Notes under the pieces: model-generated
Databases searched by the model: none
The model's input: the letters and a program-made list of their open reading frames with translations, nothing else
What the model was told of the DNA's origin: nothing
DNA from: RGIG5675 sp050943435
GTDB lineage: Bacteria; Bacillota; Clostridia; Oscillospirales; Ruminococcaceae
DNA: 32,892 nucleotides
Direction: 5' to 3'
Assembly (NCBI GenBank): GCA_050943435.1
Contig: JBMNPE010000007.1
Location: 1-32,892 of the forward strand
Shown: positions 7,783 through 15,020 of the stretch, piece after piece
How the letters are laid out: each line of letters begins with the position of its first letter
Position numbering within the stretch: position 1 is the stretch's first letter
Position numbers and translations under genes: made by a program

Positions 7783-9272
7783 TGGAGAGAAGCTGTGGAA
7801 TACTGATGCCGGTGTCATCCCTGCCTTCAAGGCACGGGATAGGCACTTTCGGGAAGGCGGCGTACAAGTTCATCGACTTTCTGGCCGATTCGGGACAGAC
7901 GTGGTGGCAGATTCTCCCGATAGGCCCCACAGGATACGGCGATTCCCAATACCAGAGCTTTTCTACATTTGCTGGAAATCCGTACTTCATAGATCTCGAT
8001 ATGCTGGTCCAGGACGGGCTGCTCAGGCACAGCGAGGCAGACTGGGTCAACTGGGGCTCAGATCCGTCAAAAGTCGACTACGGGGCAGTCTATGCAAACA
8101 GGGGGAAAGTGCTCTGGAAGGCCTTCCAGAGGGGATGGGATTCAGTGCAGCGAGAAGCCGGGGATTTTGCCTCCCGGCAGGCATGGATCCAGGACTATTC
8201 ACTGTTCATGGCCCTCAAGGAAAAGTACGGCATGAGGGCATGGTCCGAGTGGCCCGACGACATCCGCATGCGCAGGGAGCCTGCCCTCTCCAAGGCAAGG
8301 TCTGAACTGGCAGACAAGATCAGGTATCATGTGTTCGTGCAGTATCTGTTTTCGAAGCAGTGGACTGTGCTCAGGGGATACGCCCGCGGTAAGGGCATAA
8401 AGATAATCGGGGACGTGCCTATATACGTATCGATGGACTCAGCTGACGTATGGGCGGATCCCAGCCTTTTCCAGCTGGACGGCGATCTTAGGCCGGTGTC
8501 GGTCGCCGGAGTTCCCCCGGATTATTTCTCAAAGGACGGTCAGCTTTGGGGAAACCCGCTCTACAACTGGGACAGGATGAAATCCGACGGCTACGGCTGG
8601 TGGATAAGAAGAATAGAAGGTGCGTCCAGATGGTACGATGCCATAAGGATAGACCACTTCAGGGGCCTCGAGAGCTACTGGGCGGTTCCTGCGGGAGAGA
8701 AGACCGCAAAAAACGGGGTTTGGAAAAAAGGCCCAGGCCTCAGCTTCGTCACGATGCTCACACAGTGGTTCAACGGGGTGCAGTTCATAGCTGAAGACCT
8801 CGGGATCCTCACTCCTGAAGTCAAGGAAATGCTGGAGGAATCCGGTCTCCCCGGGATGAAGGTTCTCGAATTCGCATTTTCATCTCCCGGTCCCGGGGAC
8901 TACCAGCCCCACAGATATACGGAAAACTGCGTCTGCTACGTCGGCACCCACGACAACTCGACGGCCGAAGGGTGGAGCCGCAGCGTCCCGAAGAAGGAGT
9001 TTGAGAGGGCAAGGAAGTACTTCGGGCTCAACAAGGAGGAGGGCACCGCCTGGGGACTGATAAGAGGCGGGATGGAATCCAGCGCCTCGCTGTTCATTGC
9101 CCAGATGCAGGACTATCTCGAGCTCGGGGATGAGGCGAGGATGAACCTCCCGGGAACAGTGGGAGGAAACTGGACCTGGAGGATACTTCCCGGCCAGCTT
9201 TCCCGCAGCCTTTCAAGGAAGATAGCGGACATCAGTGCCAGGTACGAAAGGAGCAGCACTTGTCTCAGGTAG
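7782..9272 (+). CDS. malQ: 4-alpha-glucanotransferase (amylomaltase, GH77)
   Basis: MalQ is a cytoplasmic enzyme that transfers alpha-1,4-glucan segments between maltodextrins, releasing glucose. The 496 residues equal the usual bacterial length. The GH77 catalytic trio is visible: nucleophile Asp291 in RIDHFRG, acid/base Glu338 in AEDLG, and Asp391 in GTHDNS. The N-terminal SLPSRHGIGTFG and QILPIGPTGYGDSQYQ motifs are also typical. Its ATG shares one base with the ligase stop codon, so it is translated in the same operon as nfo and ligA, an odd functional mix. The product feeds glucose and short dextrins to hexokinase and phosphorylase. The next gene, a sugar-ABC ATPase, fits a role in imported malto-oligosaccharides. 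Confidence 0.97.
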   Translation: MERSCGILMPVSSLPSRHGIGTFGKAAYKFIDFLADSGQTWWQILPIGPTGYGDSQYQSFSTFAGNPYFIDLDMLVQDGLLRHSEADWVNWGSDPSKVDYGAVYANRGKVLWKAFQRGWDSVQREAGDFASRQAWIQDYSLFMALKEKYGMRAWSEWPDDIRMRREPALSKARSELADKIRYHVFVQYLFSKQWTVLRGYARGKGIKIIGDVPIYVSMDSADVWADPSLFQLDGDLRPVSVAGVPPDYFSKDGQLWGNPLYNWDRMKSDGYGWWIRRIEGASRWYDAIRIDHFRGLESYWAVPAGEKTAKNGVWKKGPGLSFVTMLTQWFNGVQFIAEDLGILTPEVKEMLEESGLPGMKVLEFAFSSPGPGDYQPHRYTENCVCYVGTHDNSTAEGWSRSVPKKEFERARKYFGLNKEEGTAWGLIRGGMESSASLFIAQMQDYLELGDEARMNLPGTVGGNWTWRILPGQLSRSLSRKIADISARYERSSTCLR

Positions 9273-10384
9273 TGTTATCGGGGCTCACAAAGATATACCC
9301 CAAAAAGAAGCGCAGGCACAGTGAAGACAGCCACGACAGCGCAGTAAACAACCTGAATCTCACAGTAGACGACGGCCAGTTTGTGGTGCTTGTCGGTCCC
9401 TCCGGATGCGGCAAATCCACGACGCTCAGGATGATAGCCGGGCTTGAGGAGCCGACGTCCGGGGAAATCTACATTGGCGGAAAGCTCATGAACGGCATCC
9501 CCCCGAAGGACAGGAACGTGGCCATGGTTTTCCAGGACTTCGGACTTTATCCGCACATGACGGCAAGGGAAAACATCGAGCTCCCTCTCAGGGCCCTTCA
9601 CCTCGGGAAGGACAAAATATCAAAGAAAGTCTCAGAAGCGGCCGACAGGCTCGGCATAACAGATTACCTCGACCAGCTGCCCGGGGCACTGTCCGGCGGG
9701 CAGCAGCAGAGGGTGGCAATAGGAAGGGCGATCGTCAGGAATCCTGACATTCTGCTGATGGACGAGCCTCTCTCAAGCCTCGACGCAAAACTCAGGGTAC
9801 AGCTGAGGTCGGAAATAGCCGAGCTTCACAGGAAGCTCGGAACCACAATAATCTATGTGACCCACGACCAGACCGAGGCCATGATCCTGGGAGACGTCCT
9901 TGTCGTCATGAACGAAGGATCCATGCAGCAGACGGGGGCCCCGAGGGAAATCTTCGACGACCCGTCCAATCTCTTTGTCGCCGGGTTCATGGGAGTTCCT
10001 TCCATCAATACCCTGGATGTGACGGTCCTTTCCACCGGCCCGGAAAGCATCAGGCTCAGGACGGCAGGGGGGGACATTGAAGTGCGCTGTCCCGCTCCGG
10101 AAGGGCTCTCCGAAGGCGTCAGCGCCGTTCTCGGCGTGAGGCCTGACAGCGTGGCCGTATCGGGAGACTCTGCCAATGTGCTGCAGGGCACGGTTTCTGA
10201 AGTTGAAATTCTCGGAGCCTCGGCAAACGTGACATTTTCCTCCTGCGGGACGAGTATCACTTCCGTGATGAGCACTGAGAAATTCGACTTATCCGGGCTC
10301 TCCACCGGCAGCAGGGCAGGCCTTTCCCTCATGCCTCAAAAACTGCTTCTCTTCGACAAAGCCACTGGTGACAGAATCAGATAA
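9260..10384 (+). CDS. MsmX/UgpC-type ABC transporter ATPase for carbohydrate import
   Basis: This is the cytoplasmic ATPase that powers sugar ABC importers of the CUT1 class. The start is TTG at 9260 with GGAG seven bases upstream, overlapping malQ by 13 bases. Features are Walker A GPSGCGKST (46-54), Q-loop VFQDF, signature LSGGQQQRVAIGRA, Walker B LLMDEPLSSLD, the switch His in YVTHDQTEA, and a C-terminal regulatory TOBE region from about residue 250. The 374-residue length is usual. A basic and His/Ser-rich insert at about 15-28 (between strand 1 and Walker A) is longer than in typical members. No permease or binding protein is adjacent, which fits the shared, multi-transporter ATPases known from Firmicutes. 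The exact sugar cannot be read from the sequence. Confidence 0.92.
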   Translation: MSQVVLSGLTKIYPKKKRRHSEDSHDSAVNNLNLTVDDGQFVVLVGPSGCGKSTTLRMIAGLEEPTSGEIYIGGKLMNGIPPKDRNVAMVFQDFGLYPHMTARENIELPLRALHLGKDKISKKVSEAADRLGITDYLDQLPGALSGGQQQRVAIGRAIVRNPDILLMDEPLSSLDAKLRVQLRSEIAELHRKLGTTIIYVTHDQTEAMILGDVLVVMNEGSMQQTGAPREIFDDPSNLFVAGFMGVPSINTLDVTVLSTGPESIRLRTAGGDIEVRCPAPEGLSEGVSAVLGVRPDSVAVSGDSANVLQGTVSEVEILGASANVTFSSCGTSITSVMSTEKFDLSGLSTGSRAGLSLMPQKLLLFDKATGDRIR

Positions 10385-10403
10385 TAAAAGCTCTGAAAAT
10401 GCA

Positions 10404-10441
10404 AAGCGCCTCGGCATCACACTGCCGAAGCGCTTATTTTT
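10404..10441 (+). terminator. Intrinsic terminator after the nfo-ligA-malQ-ATPase operon
   Basis: A 13-bp stem with one mismatch (10404-10416 with 10423-10435, AAGCGCC/TCGGCA arms) and loop TCACAC is followed by ATTTTT. It lies between convergent genes and may also stop uraA transcripts. Confidence 0.88.
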
Positions 10442-10461
10442 AATTTCAGTCCTGCAGGGGA

Positions 10462-11829
10462 TCAGTCGTTCTTCTCCTTGCTGTCCTTTTCGCTGCTTTC
10501 GTCTTTTTCCTTGCTGAGTATCACATTCGCTAGGACTCCGAGGATGAGAGCGCATGCGACGGTCCTTAGCTCCACCGCACCGAAGGACACCACGAGTCCG
10601 CCGACTCCTGTTATGAATATTATCGATGTGACGAAGAGGTTTCTGTTCTTGTTGAGGTCAACCTTCTGAATCATCTTGAATCCGGACACTGCTATGAATC
10701 CGTAGAGTGCAATGCACACTCCGCCCATGACGCAGCTCGGTATTGTCTCGAGGAAGGCCATGAGGGGCGTGATGAAGGAGAACACGATGCACATTACCGC
10801 TGCACCCCAGATGCTTACAGTGGAAGCATTCCTCGTGATTGCCACTGTAGCTATGGATTCGCCGTATGTGGTGTTCGGGCAGCCTCCGAAGAAAGCCCCG
10901 ACCATGGATCCCACGCCGTCTCCGAGGAGGGTCTTGTCGAGTCCCGGGTTCTTGGTGAGGTCTACGCCGATTACGCTTGAAAGGTTCTTATGGTCTGCAA
11001 GGTGCTCCGCGAAGACGACGAACGCCACAGGAACATATGCCGTGAAGAGTGTGAGGAGATATGAACCGGTCACATCCTGAAGGCCGCCGGATGCGAGCTG
11101 GAAGGTGAACTTCGGGAAGGAGAAGATGCTTCCCATGTTTGTGAATGCGCTGTAGTCGATGACTATGAGGGCCGCGTTGCCGGTTGCCTTTCCAATGAGT
11201 GCGAATATCGATGCAAGTGCATATCCGGATAGGATTCCGATTATGAACGGCACAAGTTTTACCATCTTCTTGCCGTATGTGGAAGCTATCATTGTGATGA
11301 ACAGTGCAAACAGGCCGCAGAGCAGTGCAATGTATGTGCTGCCTCCCTCCACGTTGGAGGACTGCAGGTCGCCGACGGCGTTTGCCGAGAGGCTGAGCCC
11401 GATGATTGCCACCGTGGGTCCGATGATCACAGGGGGCATAACTTTGTCTATCCAGGCCACGCCGCACAGTTTTACTATGATCGCGAGGATCACATAGACG
11501 AGTCCGGCCATAAATGCTCCTATGATCAGTCCGACATATCCGACTGCCATGGAAGCAGCGCCTGAGAAGGCGGACATCATCGATCCGATGAATGCAAAGC
11601 TCGAGCCGAGGAACACCGGGCTTGAAGATCTTGTAAACAGCAGGTACACGAATGTTCCGCATCCTGCCCCGAACAGTGCCGCAGAAGCAGAGAGCTCGGC
11701 TCCCGTCCCGCTGTCGACGACAGCCGGAACCGCTATCGTCGCCGCCATGATGGCAAGCAGCTGCTGCAGCGAGAAGAGCAGCACCTGGTTAAATTTTGGC
11801 TTGTCTTTGATTCCGTAAATCAGATCCAT
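10462..11829 (-). CDS. uraA: Uracil permease (UraA/PyrP, nucleobase-cation symporter 2 family)
   Basis: This is a membrane protein that imports uracil with protons. The 455 residues contain about 14 hydrophobic segments in the 7+7 UraA arrangement. Family motifs include the N-terminal FNQVLLFSLQQLLAIMAATIAVP, the substrate-site region LVVFAEHL-like FVVFAEHLADHKNL with its Glu, and GGCPNTTYGES in TM10. The C-terminal tail is highly charged (EKDESSEKDSKEKND). It follows pyrR after a 17-base gap carrying GGAGGG, so the two are co-transcribed and controlled by the same leader. PyrR-permease pairing supports uracil over xanthine as substrate. Confidence 0.95.
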   Translation of the reverse strand: MDLIYGIKDKPKFNQVLLFSLQQLLAIMAATIAVPAVVDSGTGAELSASAALFGAGCGTFVYLLFTRSSSPVFLGSSFAFIGSMMSAFSGAASMAVGYVGLIIGAFMAGLVYVILAIIVKLCGVAWIDKVMPPVIIGPTVAIIGLSLSANAVGDLQSSNVEGGSTYIALLCGLFALFITMIASTYGKKMVKLVPFIIGILSGYALASIFALIGKATGNAALIVIDYSAFTNMGSIFSFPKFTFQLASGGLQDVTGSYLLTLFTAYVPVAFVVFAEHLADHKNLSSVIGVDLTKNPGLDKTLLGDGVGSMVGAFFGGCPNTTYGESIATVAITRNASTVSIWGAAVMCIVFSFITPLMAFLETIPSCVMGGVCIALYGFIAVSGFKMIQKVDLNKNRNLFVTSIIFITGVGGLVVSFGAVELRTVACALILGVLANVILSKEKDESSEKDSKEKND

Positions 11830-11846
11830 TTGTAGTCCCTCCTAGA

Positions 11847-12386
11847 CTATACGTTTTCCATAAGCCTGACACCCCACTGTCCGTCGAACTCTGGCACCAT
11901 TACTTCCACCACTTCGCTCCTGGACGTCGGGATGTTCTTTCCCACGTAATCCGGACGTATCGGCAGTTCCCTGTGTCCCCTGTCGATAAGCACTGCGAGC
12001 TGTATCGTCCTCGGTCTTCCGCATGAAAAAACCGCCTCGATCGCAGCTCGGGCGGTTCTCCCCGTAAAAATGACGTCATCAACAAGGACAAGATCCCTGT
12101 CGGTCACGTCAAATGGGAATTCTGCATTTTTTGCCACCGGTGCCTCACTCACACGGGTGAGATCATCCCTGTAGTACCTGATGTCAAGTGCCGCGGATTC
12201 AGGCTTTTTTCCTTCTATCGAGCCTATGTTATCCGCGAGTTCAAGCGCTATGGGATAGCCTCTCCTCTTTATGCCTACGAGGACGACGTTCTCGGCTCCC
12301 TTGTTTCTTTCCACAATCTCGTGTGAAAGCCTTACAAGTGTTCTGTGGACTGCATTTCCGTCCATAAGGTCAGCCTTGAATTTCAT
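11847..12386 (-). CDS. pyrR: PyrR, RNA-binding pyrimidine operon attenuator and uracil phosphoribosyltransferase
   Basis: PyrR senses UMP/UTP and binds pyr leader RNA to favour termination; it also has some uracil phosphoribosyltransferase activity. I choose the ATG at 12386, preceded by AAAGGAGG, giving 179 residues, close to the 181 of Bacillus PyrR. The PRPP-binding loop DLVLVDDVIFTGRTARAA (about 99-114) and VGIKRRG (37-43) are clear. The reading frame stays open upstream to an ATG at 12491, but that stretch encodes the leader hairpins and lacks a good ribosome site. Downstream uraA belongs to the same transcript. Confidence 0.95.
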   Translation of the reverse strand: MKFKADLMDGNAVHRTLVRLSHEIVERNKGAENVVLVGIKRRGYPIALELADNIGSIEGKKPESAALDIRYYRDDLTRVSEAPVAKNAEFPFDVTDRDLVLVDDVIFTGRTARAAIEAVFSCGRPRTIQLAVLIDRGHRELPIRPDYVGKNIPTSRSEVVEVMVPEFDGQWGVRLMENV

Positions 12387-12408
12387 GGTCCTCCTTTCCG
12401 CGGGCATT

Positions 12409-12441
12409 AAAAAAGCCTTGCCGCATGAGGATCCGGCAAGG
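12409..12441 (-). terminator. Leader terminator before pyrR
   Basis: On the reverse strand CCTTGCCG (12441-12434) pairs with CGGCAAGG (12423-12416) around a ten-base loop and is followed by C and six T residues. It lies 5' of the pyrR ribosome site, so it acts as a regulated attenuator, not an operon end. Confidence 0.87.
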
Positions 12442-12488
12442 TCATATAAGTACATATTTTTCCCATGTATCTGCTCTAATCTTGCCGG
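12433..12488 (-). promoter_or_regulatory. Antiterminator of the pyrR-uraA leader
   Basis: Reverse-strand CCGGCAAG (12488-12481) can pair with CTTGCCGG (12440-12433), which is the left arm of the terminator shifted by one base. The two folds exclude each other, as in pyr attenuators controlled by PyrR. A weak match to the PyrR binding loop (AGATTAGAGCAGAT, 12480-12467) follows the first strand; I could not find a clear consensus loop. Confidence 0.7.
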
Positions 12489-12519
12489 CATCTCAGTACC
12501 GATTTAAAAATCTTCGAGT

Positions 12520-12548
12520 ATAATACTTTATCCTTCTGTGAAATGCAA
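12520..12548 (-). promoter_or_regulatory. pyrR-uraA promoter
   Basis: On the reverse strand TTGCAT (12548-12543) and TATTAT (12525-12520) are separated by 17 bases. Transcription would start near 12513, giving a leader of about 125 bases that includes the attenuator. Confidence 0.75.
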
Positions 12549-12572
12549 TAGTATTTTTGATAATCCGGGAAA

Positions 12573-13169
12573 TTAATTTTTCCCGGTAGGTCCGAGGCGT
12601 ATTTCTTGGAATTCCCCGAATCCGGCTCCGGAATGGGATGTCATGATCAGGGCCCTGCCGTTCCTGTGCCGCATTATGAACTCGAAAGCATTCTCCCTCG
12701 TTTCCGCGTCCATTCCGCTGAACGGCTCGTCCATCACGAGTATGTCCGCCTCCGACATCAGTGCCCTCAGTATGCATACGCGCCTTCTCATGCCCCCGGA
12801 GAGCTCGCCCGCGAGCTTGCCCCGATTGCCGGGTCCCAGCAGCTCATCGGTCCAGTCCCCTGCAACTGATTCATCCGCATTCCCTGTGGCAATGACAATG
12901 TTCTTGACTGCATCAAGGCCTTCACAGAGCCTGTCTTCCTGGAAAACCGTGCCTGCGAAGAGCGGAGGGGCCTTCCCGTCTGAATATTGAACCGTCCCTT
13001 CATCGGGCTTTAAGAGTCCCAGGATGATCCTGACAAGCGTGGTCTTGCCCGCACCTGACTTCCCGGTGATCACCCAAAGGCTTCCGGGTTCGGCAGCCAT
13101 GGAAATGCCCTCTATGGCAGGCTTTCCGGAAAAAGCCTTGGAAACTCCCTTGAGCTCAACTATCGGCAT
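12573..13169 (-). CDS. ABC transporter ATPase, NitT/TauT (SsuB/TauB-like) family
   Basis: This is the energizing subunit of the importer encoded with the next two genes. The ATG at 13169 has GGAGG seven bases upstream and overlaps the permease gene by 14 bases, giving 198 residues, shorter than the about 250 of SsuB/TauB. Walker A GKSGAGKTT, Q-loop VFQEDRL, signature LSGGMRRRVCILRAL, Walker B ILVMDEPFSGMD and the switch His in TSHS are all present, so it should hydrolyse ATP. The missing length is at the C-terminus after the switch. A hairpin with 8-bp arms (12565-12572 with 12579-12586) surrounds the stop codon but has no U-run. Confidence 0.9.
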   Translation of the reverse strand: MPIVELKGVSKAFSGKPAIEGISMAAEPGSLWVITGKSGAGKTTLVRIILGLLKPDEGTVQYSDGKAPPLFAGTVFQEDRLCEGLDAVKNIVIATGNADESVAGDWTDELLGPGNRGKLAGELSGGMRRRVCILRALMSEADILVMDEPFSGMDAETRENAFEFIMRHRNGRALIMTSHSGAGFGEFQEIRLGPTGKN

Positions 13170-13902
13170 TCCTGCGCCTCCCCCGTCTTTTACCGGATAC
13201 GGCTGCAGAAACCGCTTTTTCGAACAGCCACGAAAGGGCGATTGTGACAATCGTCCAAGCAAAGAGCTGTGCGGTGTCGAGGTAGATCTTTGCCCTGTAC
13301 ATCCCGTTTCCTATTGTGGAAAGCGGCTGCCCTATCACCTCTGCTGCCACTCCGCTCTTCCAGCTCATTCCGCACGCGAGGGAAAGAGCCGAACTTAAGC
13401 CGGGCCTGACTGCCGGCCAGTAAATGAACCGTGCCCTGTTTTTAAGAGGCATCCTCATCACATAAGCCATCTCCTTCATGGCGGGATCAGCCGACTTGAG
13501 CCCTCCGAGAACGCTTATATAGATAATTGGGAACACGACCACGGCGCTTATTATCATGGACGCCGCCCTGCTCCCCGCCCAGATGAGGACAATTATGATG
13601 AAGCTCACGACAGGGGCGGCCTTCAGGAACGATACCGCAGGGGACAGGAAATCCCCGAACGTCCTGAATCTGTATGATAAAGGGGCGAGTACAAGCCCGA
13701 GTGCTGTCCCGATGAGGAATCCCAGCGCGATCATGGCCAGTGAATTGAGGACTGACAGCCAGAAGCTCCCTGTCCTGACAAGTTCAATGAGGGCCCTGAC
13801 AGTAGCTGCCGGCCCTGCAAAAAGTATGTCATTCCCGATGAGCCACGCCGCAGCCGCCCATATCAGTATCCAGACAGCGGCTATGGCCAGTTTCTTCTTC
13901 AC
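13156..13902 (-). CDS. ABC transporter permease, NitT/TauT (SsuC/TauC-like) family
   Basis: This 248-residue membrane subunit has about six hydrophobic segments. It starts at GTG (13902) with GAGG five bases upstream. The coupling-helix region (VLGGLKSADPAMKEMAYVMRM, then FIYWPAVRPGLSSALSLACGMSWKSGVAAEVIG) is typical of the SsuC/TauC/ThiX group, ending in the AxELIGxxxGIG-like motif (AAEVIGQPLSTIGNGM). It sits between the lipoprotein (20-base gap) and ATPase genes. Family members carry nitrate, sulfonates, taurine or thiamine precursors; the substrate is not readable here. Confidence 0.92.
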   Translation of the reverse strand: MKKKLAIAAVWILIWAAAAWLIGNDILFAGPAATVRALIELVRTGSFWLSVLNSLAMIALGFLIGTALGLVLAPLSYRFRTFGDFLSPAVSFLKAAPVVSFIIIVLIWAGSRAASMIISAVVVFPIIYISVLGGLKSADPAMKEMAYVMRMPLKNRARFIYWPAVRPGLSSALSLACGMSWKSGVAAEVIGQPLSTIGNGMYRAKIYLDTAQLFAWTIVTIALSWLFEKAVSAAVSGKRRGRRRNADS

Positions 13903-13922
13903 TTGAGCCTCACTTCAGGGCG

Positions 13923-14951
13923 TCAGCCCAGATAGTAGAAAGAATCGCCAGGCATTGAGCCTCCGACGGAGGCCGGATCCTGGTCAAACAGCACCTCAAG
14001 GTACCCGCTGAGGGAAGTCTTCATCTCTTCTCCCGTGATGCAGACTATGTTGCACTCGGGTATTGCCTTCTTTGCAATTTCCACAGAAGAGATGATCTCA
14101 TATGACACCACGAGCTCAGCCGTCCTGTCGAGATCCGATGACGTCATCTCGACGCTTGCGGCGTGATCCGTGAGGAAGCATTCCACCGCTTCGGGGTGCT
14201 CATTCAGGAATTCGTTCCTCACAATTGTCACTCCCGTGACCATCCTTGACCCGTCCGAGACCTCATCCCACGCGTCAGAGAGTGAAAACACAGTGGAAAC
14301 AGCATCATTCTTTGCCTCTGTGACAGTCACGAAGGGCTGCGGGAGAACCGCTATCGCATTAGGGTCCTCCTGAAGCACAGAAGCCACTTCCGTGGACTCA
14401 GACCTGAAATCGAGGGTGACGTCTTCGACGCCGTACTTGTCCAGAAGGTATCTCAGGACATATTCCGGGGTAGTTCCCTGCCCCGTCGTTATCACAGTCT
14501 TCCCGGCGAGGTCGGAGATCGACTTCACATCTGTATTTCCTGTGATGCAGTAAAGCACCCCGAGGGTGTTGATGTCTATAACGGATATCCCCCCGTCCGT
14601 CTTTGTATACAGTATGCTGGCCACATTTGCAGGAACCAGGGCGATGTCGAGGTCCCCGGAAACCATGGCGGAAGTCAGTTCGTCAGCCTGGGTGGCAAGC
14701 GTGAATTCGTAGTCATTGGATTCAGATTCGTAGGAATCCTGCAGCATGTTCACTATTCCGATTGTCGTCGGCCCCTTGAGGGCCCCGATCCTGACGGAAG
14801 TCCTCTCTGCAGATGCATCAGCCGAGTCAGACGATACCGAGGTCTCCACGCTTTCAGTGGTGTCTCCGGAGCTTCCTCCGCATCCGGCAAGTGCAGCCAC
14901 GGCAAATGCCGCCAGAATCAGTGCGGCAAAGATCCTCCTGGTCTTTTTCAT
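13923..14951 (-). CDS. Substrate-binding lipoprotein of the NitT/TauT-type ABC importer
   Basis: This extracellular binding protein is anchored by a lipid. From the ATG at 14951 (GAGGAG upstream) it has 342 residues: a Lys/Arg start, a hydrophobic core and the lipobox LAGC with Cys at about 24. A Ser/Thr/Asp/Glu-rich linker follows, then the two-lobed binding domain (VRIGALKGPTTIGIVNML, LDIALVPANVASILY, TVITTGQGTTPEYVLRYLL). This is the COG0715 type. It lies first in the importer operon, 69 bases after the hydrogenase gene, and a hairpin separates the two. No metabolic gene nearby hints at a substrate. The Leu-Pro-Gln-Pro pocket motif (VLPQPF) is typical of the family. Confidence 0.9.
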   Translation of the reverse strand: MKKTRRIFAALILAAFAVAALAGCGGSSGDTTESVETSVSSDSADASAERTSVRIGALKGPTTIGIVNMLQDSYESESNDYEFTLATQADELTSAMVSGDLDIALVPANVASILYTKTDGGISVIDINTLGVLYCITGNTDVKSISDLAGKTVITTGQGTTPEYVLRYLLDKYGVEDVTLDFRSESTEVASVLQEDPNAIAVLPQPFVTVTEAKNDAVSTVFSLSDAWDEVSDGSRMVTGVTIVRNEFLNEHPEAVECFLTDHAASVEMTSSDLDRTAELVVSYEIISSVEIAKKAIPECNIVCITGEEMKTSLSGYLEVLFDQDPASVGGSMPGDSFYYLG

Positions 14952-14965
14952 ATAATTCTCCTCTA

Positions 14966-15000
14966 CAAAGGGCACCGGCCTCGAGGACCGATGCCCTTTG
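14966..15000. terminator. Hairpin between the hydrogenase and importer operons
   Basis: CAAAGGGCA (14966-14974) pairs perfectly with TGCCCTTTG (14992-15000), with further partial pairing inside. It lies 20 bases past the hydrogenase stop codon. It lacks a run of U, so termination may be partial and importer genes could be read from upstream. Confidence 0.55.
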
Positions 15001-15020
15001 ACATTAATTCTGCAGACGCC

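Noticed and set aside
12565..12586. Hairpin at the end of the importer ATPase gene as a terminator
   Set aside because: The 8-bp stem is real but no U-run follows on either strand, so termination is not supported.
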